Origin: a bacterium
GTDB taxonomy: Bacteria; Margulisbacteria; Marinamargulisbacteria; JAAEMD01
Length of the DNA: 11,822 nucleotides
NCBI GenBank assembly: GCA_024225875.1
Contig: JAAEMD010000522.1
Span: 1-11,822 of the forward strand
Reading direction: 5' to 3'
The notes under the pieces are model-generated. The model saw only the letters and a list, made by a program, of their open reading frames with translations, was not told the DNA's origin and searched no databases. Both the position numbers and the translations under genes were made by a program. Of this stretch, positions 1 through 6,475 are shown in pieces. The stretch's first letter is position 1, and each line of letters begins with the position of its first letter.

Positions 1-70
1 CTTTAACAACTCTAATCCTTAATGTTTCTTGTCCGTCTCTTGTCAATTTTCTGGCATCTGTTTTTTGCAT
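1..70 (-). CDS. N-terminal start of a probable IS630-like transposase (partial, runs off the left edge)
   Basis: Only the first 23 codons are visible, read leftwards from the ATG at 70. The peptide begins MQKTDARKLTRDGQETLRIR. This resembles, from memory, the opening helix of the helix-turn-helix domain of IS630-type transposases, where a charged K/R-rich helix with an 'R..A/G.E.LR.R.V' pattern precedes the DNA-binding helices. The DDE catalytic domain, if present, lies outside the window. The gene lies directly downstream of a truncated receiver domain on the same strand, which fits an insertion into that gene. It could also be another HTH protein. The assignment rests on a short stretch and is moderate at best. 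Confidence 0.5.
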   Translation of the reverse strand, partial: MQKTDARKLTRDGQETLRIRVVK

Positions 71-82
71 AAACTAAGTATA

Positions 83-202
83 CTATTTATCTACTACTTT
101 GTGAACTGAGTAATAAATGAAATTATAATTTGGGTACGCTCTTTTAATTATCTCAAAAATATTTTTTTCATCGTCAATTACAAATATCTTTTTATTTTTC
201 AT
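83..202 (-). pseudogene. Truncated response-regulator receiver domain
   Basis: This 39-residue minus-strand reading frame starts MKNKKIFVIDDEKN and continues through IFEIIKRAYPNYNFIYYS. It has the first beta strand and acidic pair (V-I-D-D-E) of a CheY-like receiver, then helix 1 and strand 2. It stops before the phospho-acceptor Asp, so it cannot work as a receiver. The ATG at 202 is preferred over the one at 208 because the strong Shine-Dalgarno-like AGGGTGG (211-217) sits 8 nt before it and only 2 nt before the other. The last residues (VHKVVDK) may already be foreign DNA, because an IS630-like transposase start follows at 70. It is probably a receiver gene broken by that element, and is not a copy of the response regulator at 4433. 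Confidence 0.65.
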
Positions 203-210
203 TATCATAT

Positions 211-217
211 CCACCCT
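211..217 (-). promoter_or_regulatory. Ribosome binding site of the truncated receiver gene
   Basis: Read on the minus strand this is AGGGTGG, 8 nt before the ATG at 202. It decides between two in-frame ATGs (208 and 202) in favour of 202 and shows that the fragment keeps the true 5' end of a gene. Confidence 0.6.
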
Positions 218-291
218 GAAAAGTTACTATCGCTTTAGTTTATTGCAATTAATATGCCAGCTTAAAAATTACTACTTAACTTTTAAGCCAC

Positions 292-357
292 AATAAAGTG
301 CCGAAATATGACGGGCACATTAGTAACAAATTGACTTAAAAACGGCACTGCTTTATT
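292..357. repeat. Inverted repeat arms overlapping the promoter (possible operator)
   Basis: The left arm AATAAAGTGCCG (292-303) pairs with the right arm CGGCACTGCTTTATT (343-357): 6 bp, a 3-nt TGC bulge, then 6 bp more. A further direct copy, GGGCAC, lies at 313-318, exactly 30 bp (about three helical turns) before CGGCAC at 343-348. The right arm sits in the spacer and -10 box of the promoter at 331-359. Repeated half-sites in this position suggest binding by a dimeric regulator. The regulator is not identified, and chance cannot be excluded for motifs this short. Confidence 0.35.
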
Positions 358-359
358 AT
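331..359 (+). promoter_or_regulatory. Sigma-70-type promoter for the hydrolase/two-component operon
   Basis: TTGACT (331-336) and TATTAT (354-359) are separated by 17 bp, close to the consensus for a housekeeping sigma factor. With the usual 6-7 nt from the -10 box to the start site, transcription would begin at about 365-366, which is the A of the hydrolase ATG. No Shine-Dalgarno sequence precedes that ATG. The transcript may therefore be leaderless for the first gene. Confidence 0.6.
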
Positions 360-365
360 TTATCT

Positions 366-1499
366 ATGGCTAAGAAGGCGGTAGTTTTTATACCTGGATA
401 TAAAGGTAGTTTTCTTCGTAATAGTTCAAAAAGGGTATGGGTTACTACCCAGGAAATTCTTTTTGGAACAAAAACATTGGAATTAGTTCCTCATAAAAAT
501 AGACCTCAGGATAAAAACTCTTTAACTGAAGATGGAGTCATTGACCGCATCAAGGTTATTCCTGGTATTTATTCAAAAAATGTATACTATCCCTGGCTTG
601 AAAAATTAAAAGCTATGTTACCAAAAGATCATGCTTTATATATCTTTAGTTACGATTGGAGATATGGAATATATGATAATATCAATCTTTTTCACCAATT
701 TATCCAAAATCTTTTAGGTGAGGGTATTACTGATATAAAAGCTATTGCACATAGTTTGGGGGGGAATATTTTAAGTTATTATCTTAGATATGGAAACCAA
801 AAACCTAATAAAGCAATTGAAAACTGGGAAGGCACTGCTTTCATAAAGAAAGCAGTATTTGGGGCAACCCCATTTAAAGGAACGCTAAAGCCTCTGCTTG
901 ATATACATACAGGTGAAAAAGTTGTAATAAATAAGCACTTATTAAATAAAAAAGCTGTGCGGACGTTTCCATTAGCTTATCAAATATTGCCGGAACATAC
1001 CTGGAATGCTTTAATCAACATGGATACTGGAGATCCTATTTACTTATATTCGGCAGATAATTGGAAAAAGTATAAGATCGGCTACTTTAATGATGATCAT
1101 AGCAGAATATTAAGTGAAAGCGTTTTTTATCCTTTTATAAAGGAGAATTTGGAAAATGGCCAGGCCTTATCCAGGTGTCTTCTTAGAAACTTAAAAACAA
1201 AGCCGCCTGAAAATTTTAAAATGATAAATATTAGATCAGGAAGCCTTGATACATACACAAGATTATTCTGGAAAGCAAAAGATGGAGATTATAAGTTAAT
1301 ACATACTAAAAAAAATCTTAATAAGTATTCTTACAAAAAAGATTTATTTTCAGATGGAGACGGAACAGTTACATTAGAATCTGCCAAAACACCGCCAGCT
1401 TATATGAATAATTGTAATGAATTTATGGTTGATGGTGAACATACTTATCTTTTCAGTAATCAAAAGGCTCAAAATATAATTTTTGATTTTCTTTTATGA
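366..1499 (+). CDS. LCAT-like alpha/beta hydrolase (lipid acyltransferase/phospholipase family)
   Basis: This 377-residue protein has the hallmarks of the lecithin:cholesterol acyltransferase family. The N-terminal strand VVFIPGYKGS is followed by a VWV segment, as in the family's 'VPG.GGS...VW' start. The nucleophile elbow AHSLGG puts the catalytic Ser at 130. The acid loop SDGDGTVTLES gives Asp332, and VDGEHTYLF gives His359, so the Ser-Asp-His triad is complete and in the right order. Family members move or release acyl chains of phospholipids or sterol-like lipids; the substrate here is unknown. No signal peptide or membrane helix is visible, which suggests a cytoplasmic enzyme acting on the inner membrane face. 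It is the first gene of the operon and overlaps the next ORF by ATGA. There is a run of seven G at 758-764 immediately after the nucleophile codon. The family call is firm; the substrate is open. Confidence 0.8.
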   Translation: MAKKAVVFIPGYKGSFLRNSSKRVWVTTQEILFGTKTLELVPHKNRPQDKNSLTEDGVIDRIKVIPGIYSKNVYYPWLEKLKAMLPKDHALYIFSYDWRYGIYDNINLFHQFIQNLLGEGITDIKAIAHSLGGNILSYYLRYGNQKPNKAIENWEGTAFIKKAVFGATPFKGTLKPLLDIHTGEKVVINKHLLNKKAVRTFPLAYQILPEHTWNALINMDTGDPIYLYSADNWKKYKIGYFNDDHSRILSESVFYPFIKENLENGQALSRCLLRNLKTKPPENFKMINIRSGSLDTYTRLFWKAKDGDYKLIHTKKNLNKYSYKKDLFSDGDGTVTLESAKTPPAYMNNCNEFMVDGEHTYLFSNQKAQNIIFDFLL

Positions 1500-1726
1500 A
1501 CTCAAGATATATTTTTATTCCTGATTTGCCGGAATACAAAAGTGCATATATCCAGGCTGAAATAGCTATTAAAGGAGGCCTGTCTCTTCTTATACACGGA
1601 GAAACTAGTGTTGGTAAAAACATTTTAGGCTCAAACTCTGAAATGCCAGTTGATTTTATGTTAATATCAGCAACTAACCGAGATTTACTGAAAGAAATTG
1701 AATTTAAAAATAAATCAACAATATAG
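1496..1726 (+). pseudogene. Internally deleted remnant of a sigma-54 activator AAA+ domain
   Basis: The 76-codon frame begins at an ATG overlapping the hydrolase stop (ATGA). Positions 1511-1628 and 1629-1702 match 4862-4979 and 5238-5311 of the response regulator downstream, with 14 substitutions in 192 bp. The bases between (4980-5237, exactly 258 bp or 86 codons) are missing, so the reading frame is kept. The lost part contains the GSFTGA sigma-54 loop and Walker B. The remaining Walker A reads GETSVGK, with Ser replacing the Gly of GETGVGK, and the sensor I region (SATNRD) is kept. The peptide then leaves the homology and ends after KNKSTI. It cannot hydrolyse ATP or activate sigma-54 by itself. 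It may be translated, but is most simply a decaying paralogue. Confidence 0.85.
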
Positions 1727-1730
1727 GAGA
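1725..1730 (+). promoter_or_regulatory. Ribosome binding site for the seven-helix membrane protein
   Basis: AGGAGA overlaps the stop codon of the preceding remnant and lies 5 nt before the ATG at 1736. It fixes that start and indicates co-translation in the same transcript. Confidence 0.65.
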
Positions 1731-1735
1731 TTTCA

Positions 1736-2368
1736 ATGGCAAATGTATTGACAGAAAAAGAAAAAAAATCTTTGTGGAAATTTATGATTACAGGGGCTGT
1801 GTTCTGGTCCCTGGCTATACTGTTAATGATAAAAAAAGGATTTGTAGATCAGACTCATTCCATGCCACTTACTGGCATTAATTGTCTTTTGGCGTGGAAG
1901 TGTATTTTTGTTTTTATAAAACCACAAAGAAAACCACAAATTTATATTAATATCTTATTAATACCTTTAGATATAGTATTATTATATCAATACTTTCGAT
2001 ACTCCAGCCTGACGTTTATAAGCATGCTATTTCCATACGCATCTATTTTGTTGCATACATTAATAATGACGCTGTGTTTTCTTTCTGTTTACTTCATAAG
2101 CAATAAATTTGATGAAGATAAAGGTAAATATACGGCTTTTGGCATGAATTTTATGATTTCTGCACTTTTTATTCAAATGCTTATTTTTCGTGGTTCTACA
2201 CTGGGGCAATCTATTTGGATAGCTTTATTTAAAATGCTTGGAAGCATATTTCCATCCTATTGTTTTTATCGAGGATACCCTGAAGACAAATTATTAAATT
2301 TTATGTACTTTGCAATTTTTGTATTAGATCTAACTTATTTTTATTTTTTGTATATAGCTGGTGTATAG
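1736..2368 (+). CDS. Seven-helix membrane protein resembling Pyr4/PaxB-type terpene cyclases, catalytic Glu replaced by Lys
   Basis: This 210-residue protein has about seven membrane segments (roughly 17-33, 43-61, 69-87, 93-121, 132-150, 156-177 and 189-207). The segment SMPLTGINCLLAWKCIFVFI (42-61) resembles the Pyr4-family block 'YGM.L..L..N.AWE.VY..IYP'. KMLGS (166-170) resembles its 'FFGS' region, and IFVLDLTYFYFL near the end resembles 'IFLVLDGSYGLLF'. In fungal Pyr4 the Glu of the AWE motif and an Asp in the last helix are needed to protonate and cyclise the prenyl substrate. Here the Asp is kept (Asp198) but the Glu position is Lys55. The fold family is inferred from remembered motifs, not a search. 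Loss of the Glu argues against normal cyclase activity and for a changed reaction or a lipid-binding or sensing role. It lies 11 bp before the histidine kinase, in the same operon. Confidence 0.55.
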   Translation: MANVLTEKEKKSLWKFMITGAVFWSLAILLMIKKGFVDQTHSMPLTGINCLLAWKCIFVFIKPQRKPQIYINILLIPLDIVLLYQYFRYSSLTFISMLFPYASILLHTLIMTLCFLSVYFISNKFDEDKGKYTAFGMNFMISALFIQMLIFRGSTLGQSIWIALFKMLGSIFPSYCFYRGYPEDKLLNFMYFAIFVLDLTYFYFLYIAGV

Positions 2369-2406
2369 CTAATATTCATTTGACACTACATTTTATCAGC
2401 GGATCA

Positions 2407-4428
2407 ATGTTATTTTCAATCTTAAAAAGTATTCAGCTGGTACTCATTTCTTTTTTGGTATTTTTAAGTGTTTTCATTTTCATGCAAAATTACAAAAATA
2501 AAATTAATATCTTATTCTTTATTACGGGTATAAGTTTGTCTTTATGTTTTTTGTCTACTGTCTTTATTGAAATATTAGCTTTTTATACAAGTAAAGTAGT
2601 TTATCCTTTACCAATGATTGAGTTAGCTATGTGCTCCCTAAGCATAGCCTGTGGTTTTCATACACATGTCATATTAACAAATACGTCCAATAGTTATCGC
2701 CTGCGCCCATTAATTTTTCTTATATATATCATTTCATTTTACTTTATAAATATCGCTTTGCGACTCAAACAATACAAAATATTAATTGTTAAAAATGGTC
2801 AGTTAGTTCGTTTCTTTTCTAACTACTTCATCGCATTTGGTATTTACACCATATTTGTCACTTTACTGATCTTCTATTTAATCACCAGGTCATATTTTGA
2901 AAAAAAAGACAAACTACATAAGAAAAAAATGAAGTTTTTACTCTGTAATGCTGTTTGTGTCGGTGGTCTTGCTATCATTTCTGGTTGGGTATTACCTATA
3001 ACCGGCAAAACTATTTCTGTGTACTTTGTATCTTTATGCAGTATCGGTTTTTTCTTTTTAGCTTACTCTATTATAAAATATCAAGCTTTTGATATAAAAA
3101 CAGCTATTCACTATACTTTATTCTGGTTGCTCTCTTTATTAATATTAATTTTTCCTTTAGTTATCATTCCTCTATTATTTAGTTTTTTTAGCATTAAACA
3201 TAACTCTATTATAGTACTTATTTTTTGGGGGATTTCTTGCGCATTCTATTTTTCAATCTTAAACAAACTGGTTTTCCCACACATTAATAAAATTGCTTTA
3301 AGAAAAAAAAAGCATTTAGAATCAGTTGTCCAGGAAATATCAAGTAATATTGGATATTATGAAGACAAGCCTGCTACACAAAAATATTTAGCTAAAATGA
3401 TACAAACTAATATGTATGCAAAAGATTTATGTATAGTAACTAGAGAATCAGAATCTACCTATTCTGGTGTATTTGAAAACAGTAAAAAAATTTTTGAGAT
3501 TGATAATATTGAATTGGAATGGATTAATGGTTATCAGGATAGCATTATTAGCCAAAAGGTCCTCCAGGATATGGAGGAAAAAGCTGAACCTGTTCGCAAC
3601 CAGCAAATACACCTTATTGCAAAACTGAATGTAGAAGATGATCTATCAGGTTTGCTTTGCTTAACAGAGAAAAAGAGTCTTAAGAATTACTCTTATGAAG
3701 AAATTAAGTATCTTGATAACCTGGCAAAAGTACTATCATCACATCTTTACAGGATAAATCAGTTGAAAAGAGCATCTGATGTAGCCAGTGAAATAATTCA
3801 TGAAGTTAAAAACACATCTCAAGGTCTTGAAAGCACGGTTGCTGAATTGGCAATAAAAGATTTTTTATCCCATGATGACAAAGATCGGCTTAAAGAGATT
3901 TTAATAGAAATGGCTAAGCTACATAAGTTTAGTAAAAAACATTTGACTTTGGAAATGGTTGATAAAGTAGAAAAAATAAAAAAAGAGCGACTTAATTTGC
4001 TTTTATTATTCCAGGAATCTTTAATCCCTGTAAAACCCCAGTTAAAAAACAAACAGGTAAATGTTCAATTAAAAATTTCTAATAATTTATTGGTGTTTGG
4101 TGATGCTGTGCTACTAAAAATAGTTTTTGTGAATTTGATTGAAAATGCAGTCAGGTATTTAGACAAAAAGAAGGATATTATAATAAATGCTAAAAAACAG
4201 GAAAAAGAAGTAGTGATTTCTATAAATGATTTTGGGCCTGGGATACCGGAAGAAAAGCAAAAATACCTTTTTAAGGCCTGGCATAAACAAGGACAAGGAA
4301 AATATATGAGCTCTGGTTTAGGCCTTTCTTTATGTCAAAAAATAGTAAAAAAACACAAAGGCACTATCAACGTAGATAGTAAAAAATACAAAGGTACTAT
4401 AGTAACTATACAGTTGCCTTGGGAGTGA
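2407..4428 (+). CDS. Membrane histidine kinase with 7TM-type sensor, GAF-like region and HATPase domain
   Basis: The frame is open from a TTG at 2380. The ATG at 2407, with a weak GCGGA just before it, is an equally plausible start and is used here (673 residues). Residue numbers below count from the TTG. Residues ~10-300 hold eight or nine hydrophobic helices; the segment YSIIKYQAFDIKTAIHYTLF is typical of the exit of HisKA_7TM-type sensor domains. Residues ~320-460 look like a GAF domain. The phospho-acceptor box is IIHEVKN with His474. The ATP-binding domain shows the N box NLIENA (585-590), the G1 box DFGPG (Asp617) and the G2 box SGLGLSL (G646-L647-G648). All residues for autophosphorylation are present. 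The response regulator starts 4 bp after the stop, so they are presumably partners. The layout recalls PrsK of PEP-CTERM systems, but I see no PEP-CTERM genes and do not use that name. The signal is unknown; a membrane lipid or product of the upstream genes is possible. Confidence 0.85.
   Translation: MLFSILKSIQLVLISFLVFLSVFIFMQNYKNKINILFFITGISLSLCFLSTVFIEILAFYTSKVVYPLPMIELAMCSLSIACGFHTHVILTNTSNSYRLRPLIFLIYIISFYFINIALRLKQYKILIVKNGQLVRFFSNYFIAFGIYTIFVTLLIFYLITRSYFEKKDKLHKKKMKFLLCNAVCVGGLAIISGWVLPITGKTISVYFVSLCSIGFFFLAYSIIKYQAFDIKTAIHYTLFWLLSLLILIFPLVIIPLLFSFFSIKHNSIIVLIFWGISCAFYFSILNKLVFPHINKIALRKKKHLESVVQEISSNIGYYEDKPATQKYLAKMIQTNMYAKDLCIVTRESESTYSGVFENSKKIFEIDNIELEWINGYQDSIISQKVLQDMEEKAEPVRNQQIHLIAKLNVEDDLSGLLCLTEKKSLKNYSYEEIKYLDNLAKVLSSHLYRINQLKRASDVASEIIHEVKNTSQGLESTVAELAIKDFLSHDDKDRLKEILIEMAKLHKFSKKHLTLEMVDKVEKIKKERLNLLLLFQESLIPVKPQLKNKQVNVQLKISNNLLVFGDAVLLKIVFVNLIENAVRYLDKKKDIIINAKKQEKEVVISINDFGPGIPEEKQKYLFKAWHKQGQGKYMSSGLGLSLCQKIVKKHKGTINVDSKKYKGTIVTIQLPWE
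4421..4425 (+). promoter_or_regulatory. Ribosome binding site of the response regulator
   Basis: GGGAG lies inside the last codons of the kinase gene, 7 nt before the ATG at 4433. It couples translation of the kinase and regulator. Confidence 0.6.
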
Positions 4429-4432
4429 ATTT

Positions 4433-5773
4433 ATGAAGAAAAAAACAGTATTGGTAGTTGAGGATAATGCAATTTGCAGAGGGGATATAAAGAGGGCAAT
4501 TCAACATAATTATGATTGCTTCTTAACCGAAACAAAAGCAGATAGTATTAATTTATTAAAACAACGGCATATAAACCTTATATTATTAGATTTAACATTA
4601 CCGGATTCAACTGGTTTTGGATTTTTGGAATATTTAGTAGCCAGCTTCCCTGGTATACCAATAATTATCATCACTGAAGATGATGATCCGGAAACTGCCG
4701 CTGAAGTAATAAAAAAAGGGGCCAGGGACTATATTCGCAAAAGCAAATTCTTTGAAGATACGACAATTTTAGATAATAGAATTCAAGAAATATTTAAAAC
4801 ATCAGAATACAAAAAAATTAGCGAAGCAAGGGCAGATCAACTTGCATATCTGAATAGAAATATTTTTATTCCTGATTTACCAGAATATAAAAGTGCATAC
4901 ATCCAGGCTGAAATAGCTATTAAAGGAGGGCTATCTCTTCTTATACATGGCGAAACGGGTGTTGGTAAGAACATTTTAGTAACAAGTATTCATCAAAAAC
5001 TTATGGGTGATAGATCTTTAATCACTGTAGATTGTGGAGCAATATGCTCAACTCTTATTGAATCAGAGTTATTTGGTCATGAGAAAGGTTCTTTTACAGG
5101 AGCCGATAGCTCTAAAAAAGGTAAAATTGAATTAGCAGATGGTGGGATTTTATTTTTAGATGAAATATCAAATGCTACTTTAGATGTGCAGGTAAAAATA
5201 TTAAGGGCACTGCAAGAAAAAAAGATATGTAGAGTAGGCTCAAACTCTGAAATACCAGTTGATTTTATGTTAATATCGGCAACTAACCGAGATTTATTGA
5301 AAGAAATTGAAAAAAATAAATTTAAGGAAGATTTATATTATAGAATTAAGCAAATAGAAATCAATTTGCCACCAATAAGAGAGAGCTCCGTTGCGCTAAA
5401 TCAGTTTATCAACCGCTTTATTGAAATTTACAATAATAAGTATTCTTGTAAATATATTTTGACAAACAAAACTTTGGAATACCTGCTAAATAAAAAATGG
5501 AAAGGAAATTTGAGAGAGCTTGATTTGGAAATCCAAAAACTTATTTTTACTTATAGCTTAGGTTTTACAGATGAATTAGAAGTGAACAAATCAATATCGC
5601 ATCAAAACAACCAGTTAACTTCTTTAAAAGAGAGGCATATAAAAGAAGAAAAAGAAAAAATATTAGACGCTCTTGGAAGAAATAATTTTAAGATTGCTCC
5701 AACCGCCAGAGAGTTAGGGATTCCAAGAACCACTTTGCAAGGTCGTATTACAAAGTACAATATTTCTTATTAA
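4433..5773 (+). CDS. NtrC-type sigma-54-dependent response regulator
   Basis: This 446-residue protein has three domains. The receiver (1-~120) has the acidic pair E10/D11, phospho-acceptor Asp53 in LLLDLTLPD, Thr81 and Lys103. The AAA+ domain (~142-375) has Walker A GETGVGKN (173-180), the sigma-54 contact loop GSFTGA (219-224, a common variant of GAFTGA), Walker B ILFLDEI (239-245), sensor I SATNRD (282-287) and the arginine-finger region FKEDLYYRIKQIEI. The C-terminal Fis-type helix-turn-helix (~404-446) contains APTARELGIPRTTLQGRI. It should be phosphorylated by the adjacent kinase and drive RNA polymerase with sigma-54 at distant promoters. No convincing sigma-54 promoter is visible in this window, so its targets are probably elsewhere. 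A deleted copy of its AAA+ domain lies at 1496. Confidence 0.93.
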   Translation: MKKKTVLVVEDNAICRGDIKRAIQHNYDCFLTETKADSINLLKQRHINLILLDLTLPDSTGFGFLEYLVASFPGIPIIIITEDDDPETAAEVIKKGARDYIRKSKFFEDTTILDNRIQEIFKTSEYKKISEARADQLAYLNRNIFIPDLPEYKSAYIQAEIAIKGGLSLLIHGETGVGKNILVTSIHQKLMGDRSLITVDCGAICSTLIESELFGHEKGSFTGADSSKKGKIELADGGILFLDEISNATLDVQVKILRALQEKKICRVGSNSEIPVDFMLISATNRDLLKEIEKNKFKEDLYYRIKQIEINLPPIRESSVALNQFINRFIEIYNNKYSCKYILTNKTLEYLLNKKWKGNLRELDLEIQKLIFTYSLGFTDELEVNKSISHQNNQLTSLKERHIKEEKEKILDALGRNNFKIAPTARELGIPRTTLQGRITKYNISY

Positions 5774-5806
5774 GGATGCTTTTATAAATAAACGTGCGTT
5801 CCAAAC

Positions 5807-5821
5807 AACCAGATACTGGTT
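5807..5821 (+). other. Small hairpin after the response-regulator operon
   Basis: AACCAG-ATA-CTGGTT forms a perfect 6-bp stem with a 3-nt loop, 34 bp after the stop at 5773. No T run follows, so it is not a classical intrinsic terminator. It may be a weak transcription or mRNA end structure, or a palindromic protein site. Confidence 0.35.
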
Positions 5822-5850
5822 AGTATGTACACCATTCAATTTCAGCCTCA

Positions 5851-6039
5851 TTGCTCATCAACACTATTGTGGGCCAGTTTAAACTAACTGCTAATTTAAC
5901 TTTAAATTTTAGTAGCTATGTGACAGAATTATTAGCTTATTTAGTTGGAACAAAAGTCGTTTGGAAAAAGCATCTTGTTGAAGAATTAAATAATGGTTTA
6001 ACAATAATGCATTCCGAATTAGTTAGAGGGACATTATAG
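5851..6039 (+). CDS. Small ORF of unknown function, probably a gene fragment
   Basis: This 62-codon frame opens with TTG just outside the left inverted repeat, and its first ten codons are read through the repeat, so that start is unlikely to be ancestral. The part after the repeat, from KLTANLTLNF to the end (..NNGLTIMHSELVRGTL), looks like two amphipathic helices and has normal amino-acid use. It may be the C-terminal part of a gene cut by the repeat. I do not recognise the family. Its stop lies 2 bp before the ATG of the DUF2141 remnant, suggesting a former operon. Confidence 0.3.
   Translation: MLINTIVGQFKLTANLTLNFSSYVTELLAYLVGTKVVWKKHLVEELNNGLTIMHSELVRGTL
5857..5883 (+). repeat. Left copy of a perfect 27-bp inverted repeat (cassette end)
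   Basis: The repeat begins ATCAACACTATTGTGGG and ends CCAGTTTAAA. Its exact reverse complement is at 7650-7676. Such pairs are typical of transposon ends, and the GGGCCAGTTTAAA part resembles, from memory, ends of some IS21-type elements. No transposase lies between the copies and no target-site duplication is obvious outside them. Confidence 0.75.
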
Positions 6040-6041
6040 CA

Positions 6042-6475
6042 ATGTTACGTTATTTTAAATTTGTTGCCTTATTCACCTTTATGCTGATTTTTTCAGGATC
6101 ATTATTTTGTAAAGAAACATCTGGGAGTACGTTGCATCTGATATTAATAATTTTGAAGTCCAATATACTTTTCAAAATTTAGTTTCTGGAAATTATGCAA
6201 TATCTGCTGTTCACGATGAAAATAAAAATCAACAAATGGATTTCGGTTTTTTCTTTATTCCGCAAGAAGGTTATGGAGCTTCAAATGATGCAAAAGGTAA
6301 TTTTGGGCCTCCAAAATTTGATGATGCTGGATTTATGGTCAATTCGGAATCTTTTCTTGAAAAAGCATTAATTGCAAATGGTTTTGAAGTATTACAAAAA
6401 TATAAACAAGACTATTTAGAGGATGATGGACAAATATTAATTGATCACATATTTTTTGCAAAAAAGGGAATTTGA
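6042..6475 (+). pseudogene. Broken DUF2141 gene, joined to a methyltransferase-like tail
   Basis: An RBS-like AGAGGG (6025-6030) precedes the ATG at 6042. The first 25 or so codons give a hydrophobic signal peptide (MLRYFKFVALFTFMLIFSGS), but this frame stops at 6180-6182. The frame open from 6113 encodes the hallmark DUF2141 core: FQNLVSGNYAISAVHDEN, then FFFIPQEGYGASNDAKGNFG and PPKFDDAGF. The family's first half ('L.V.I.G...G.V.VALY') is missing, so a deletion has joined the signal peptide out of frame. After GFMV the family's last strand is replaced by ESFLEKALIANGFEVLQKYK and a run ending DHIFFAKKGI, which looks like the final strands of a Rossmann-fold methyltransferase. DUF2141 proteins are secreted beta-rich proteins of unknown function. 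The internal ATG at 6236 lies within the core and is unlikely to be a real start. Confidence 0.65.

Noticed and set aside
309..360. Sigma-54 promoter (GGGCAC or CGGCAC as the -24 element)
   Set aside because: No GC is found at the -12 position with correct spacing for either motif; the sigma-70 boxes fit much better.
3819..4052. A 77-codon minus-strand frame
   Set aside because: It is antisense to the phospho-acceptor region of the histidine kinase, whose plus-strand motifs are clear.
2407..5773. Naming the kinase/regulator pair PrsK/PrsR of the PEP-CTERM system
   Set aside because: The domain layout is similar, but no PEP-CTERM sorting protein, exosortase or EPS genes are in the window and the H box differs from what I recall for PrsK.
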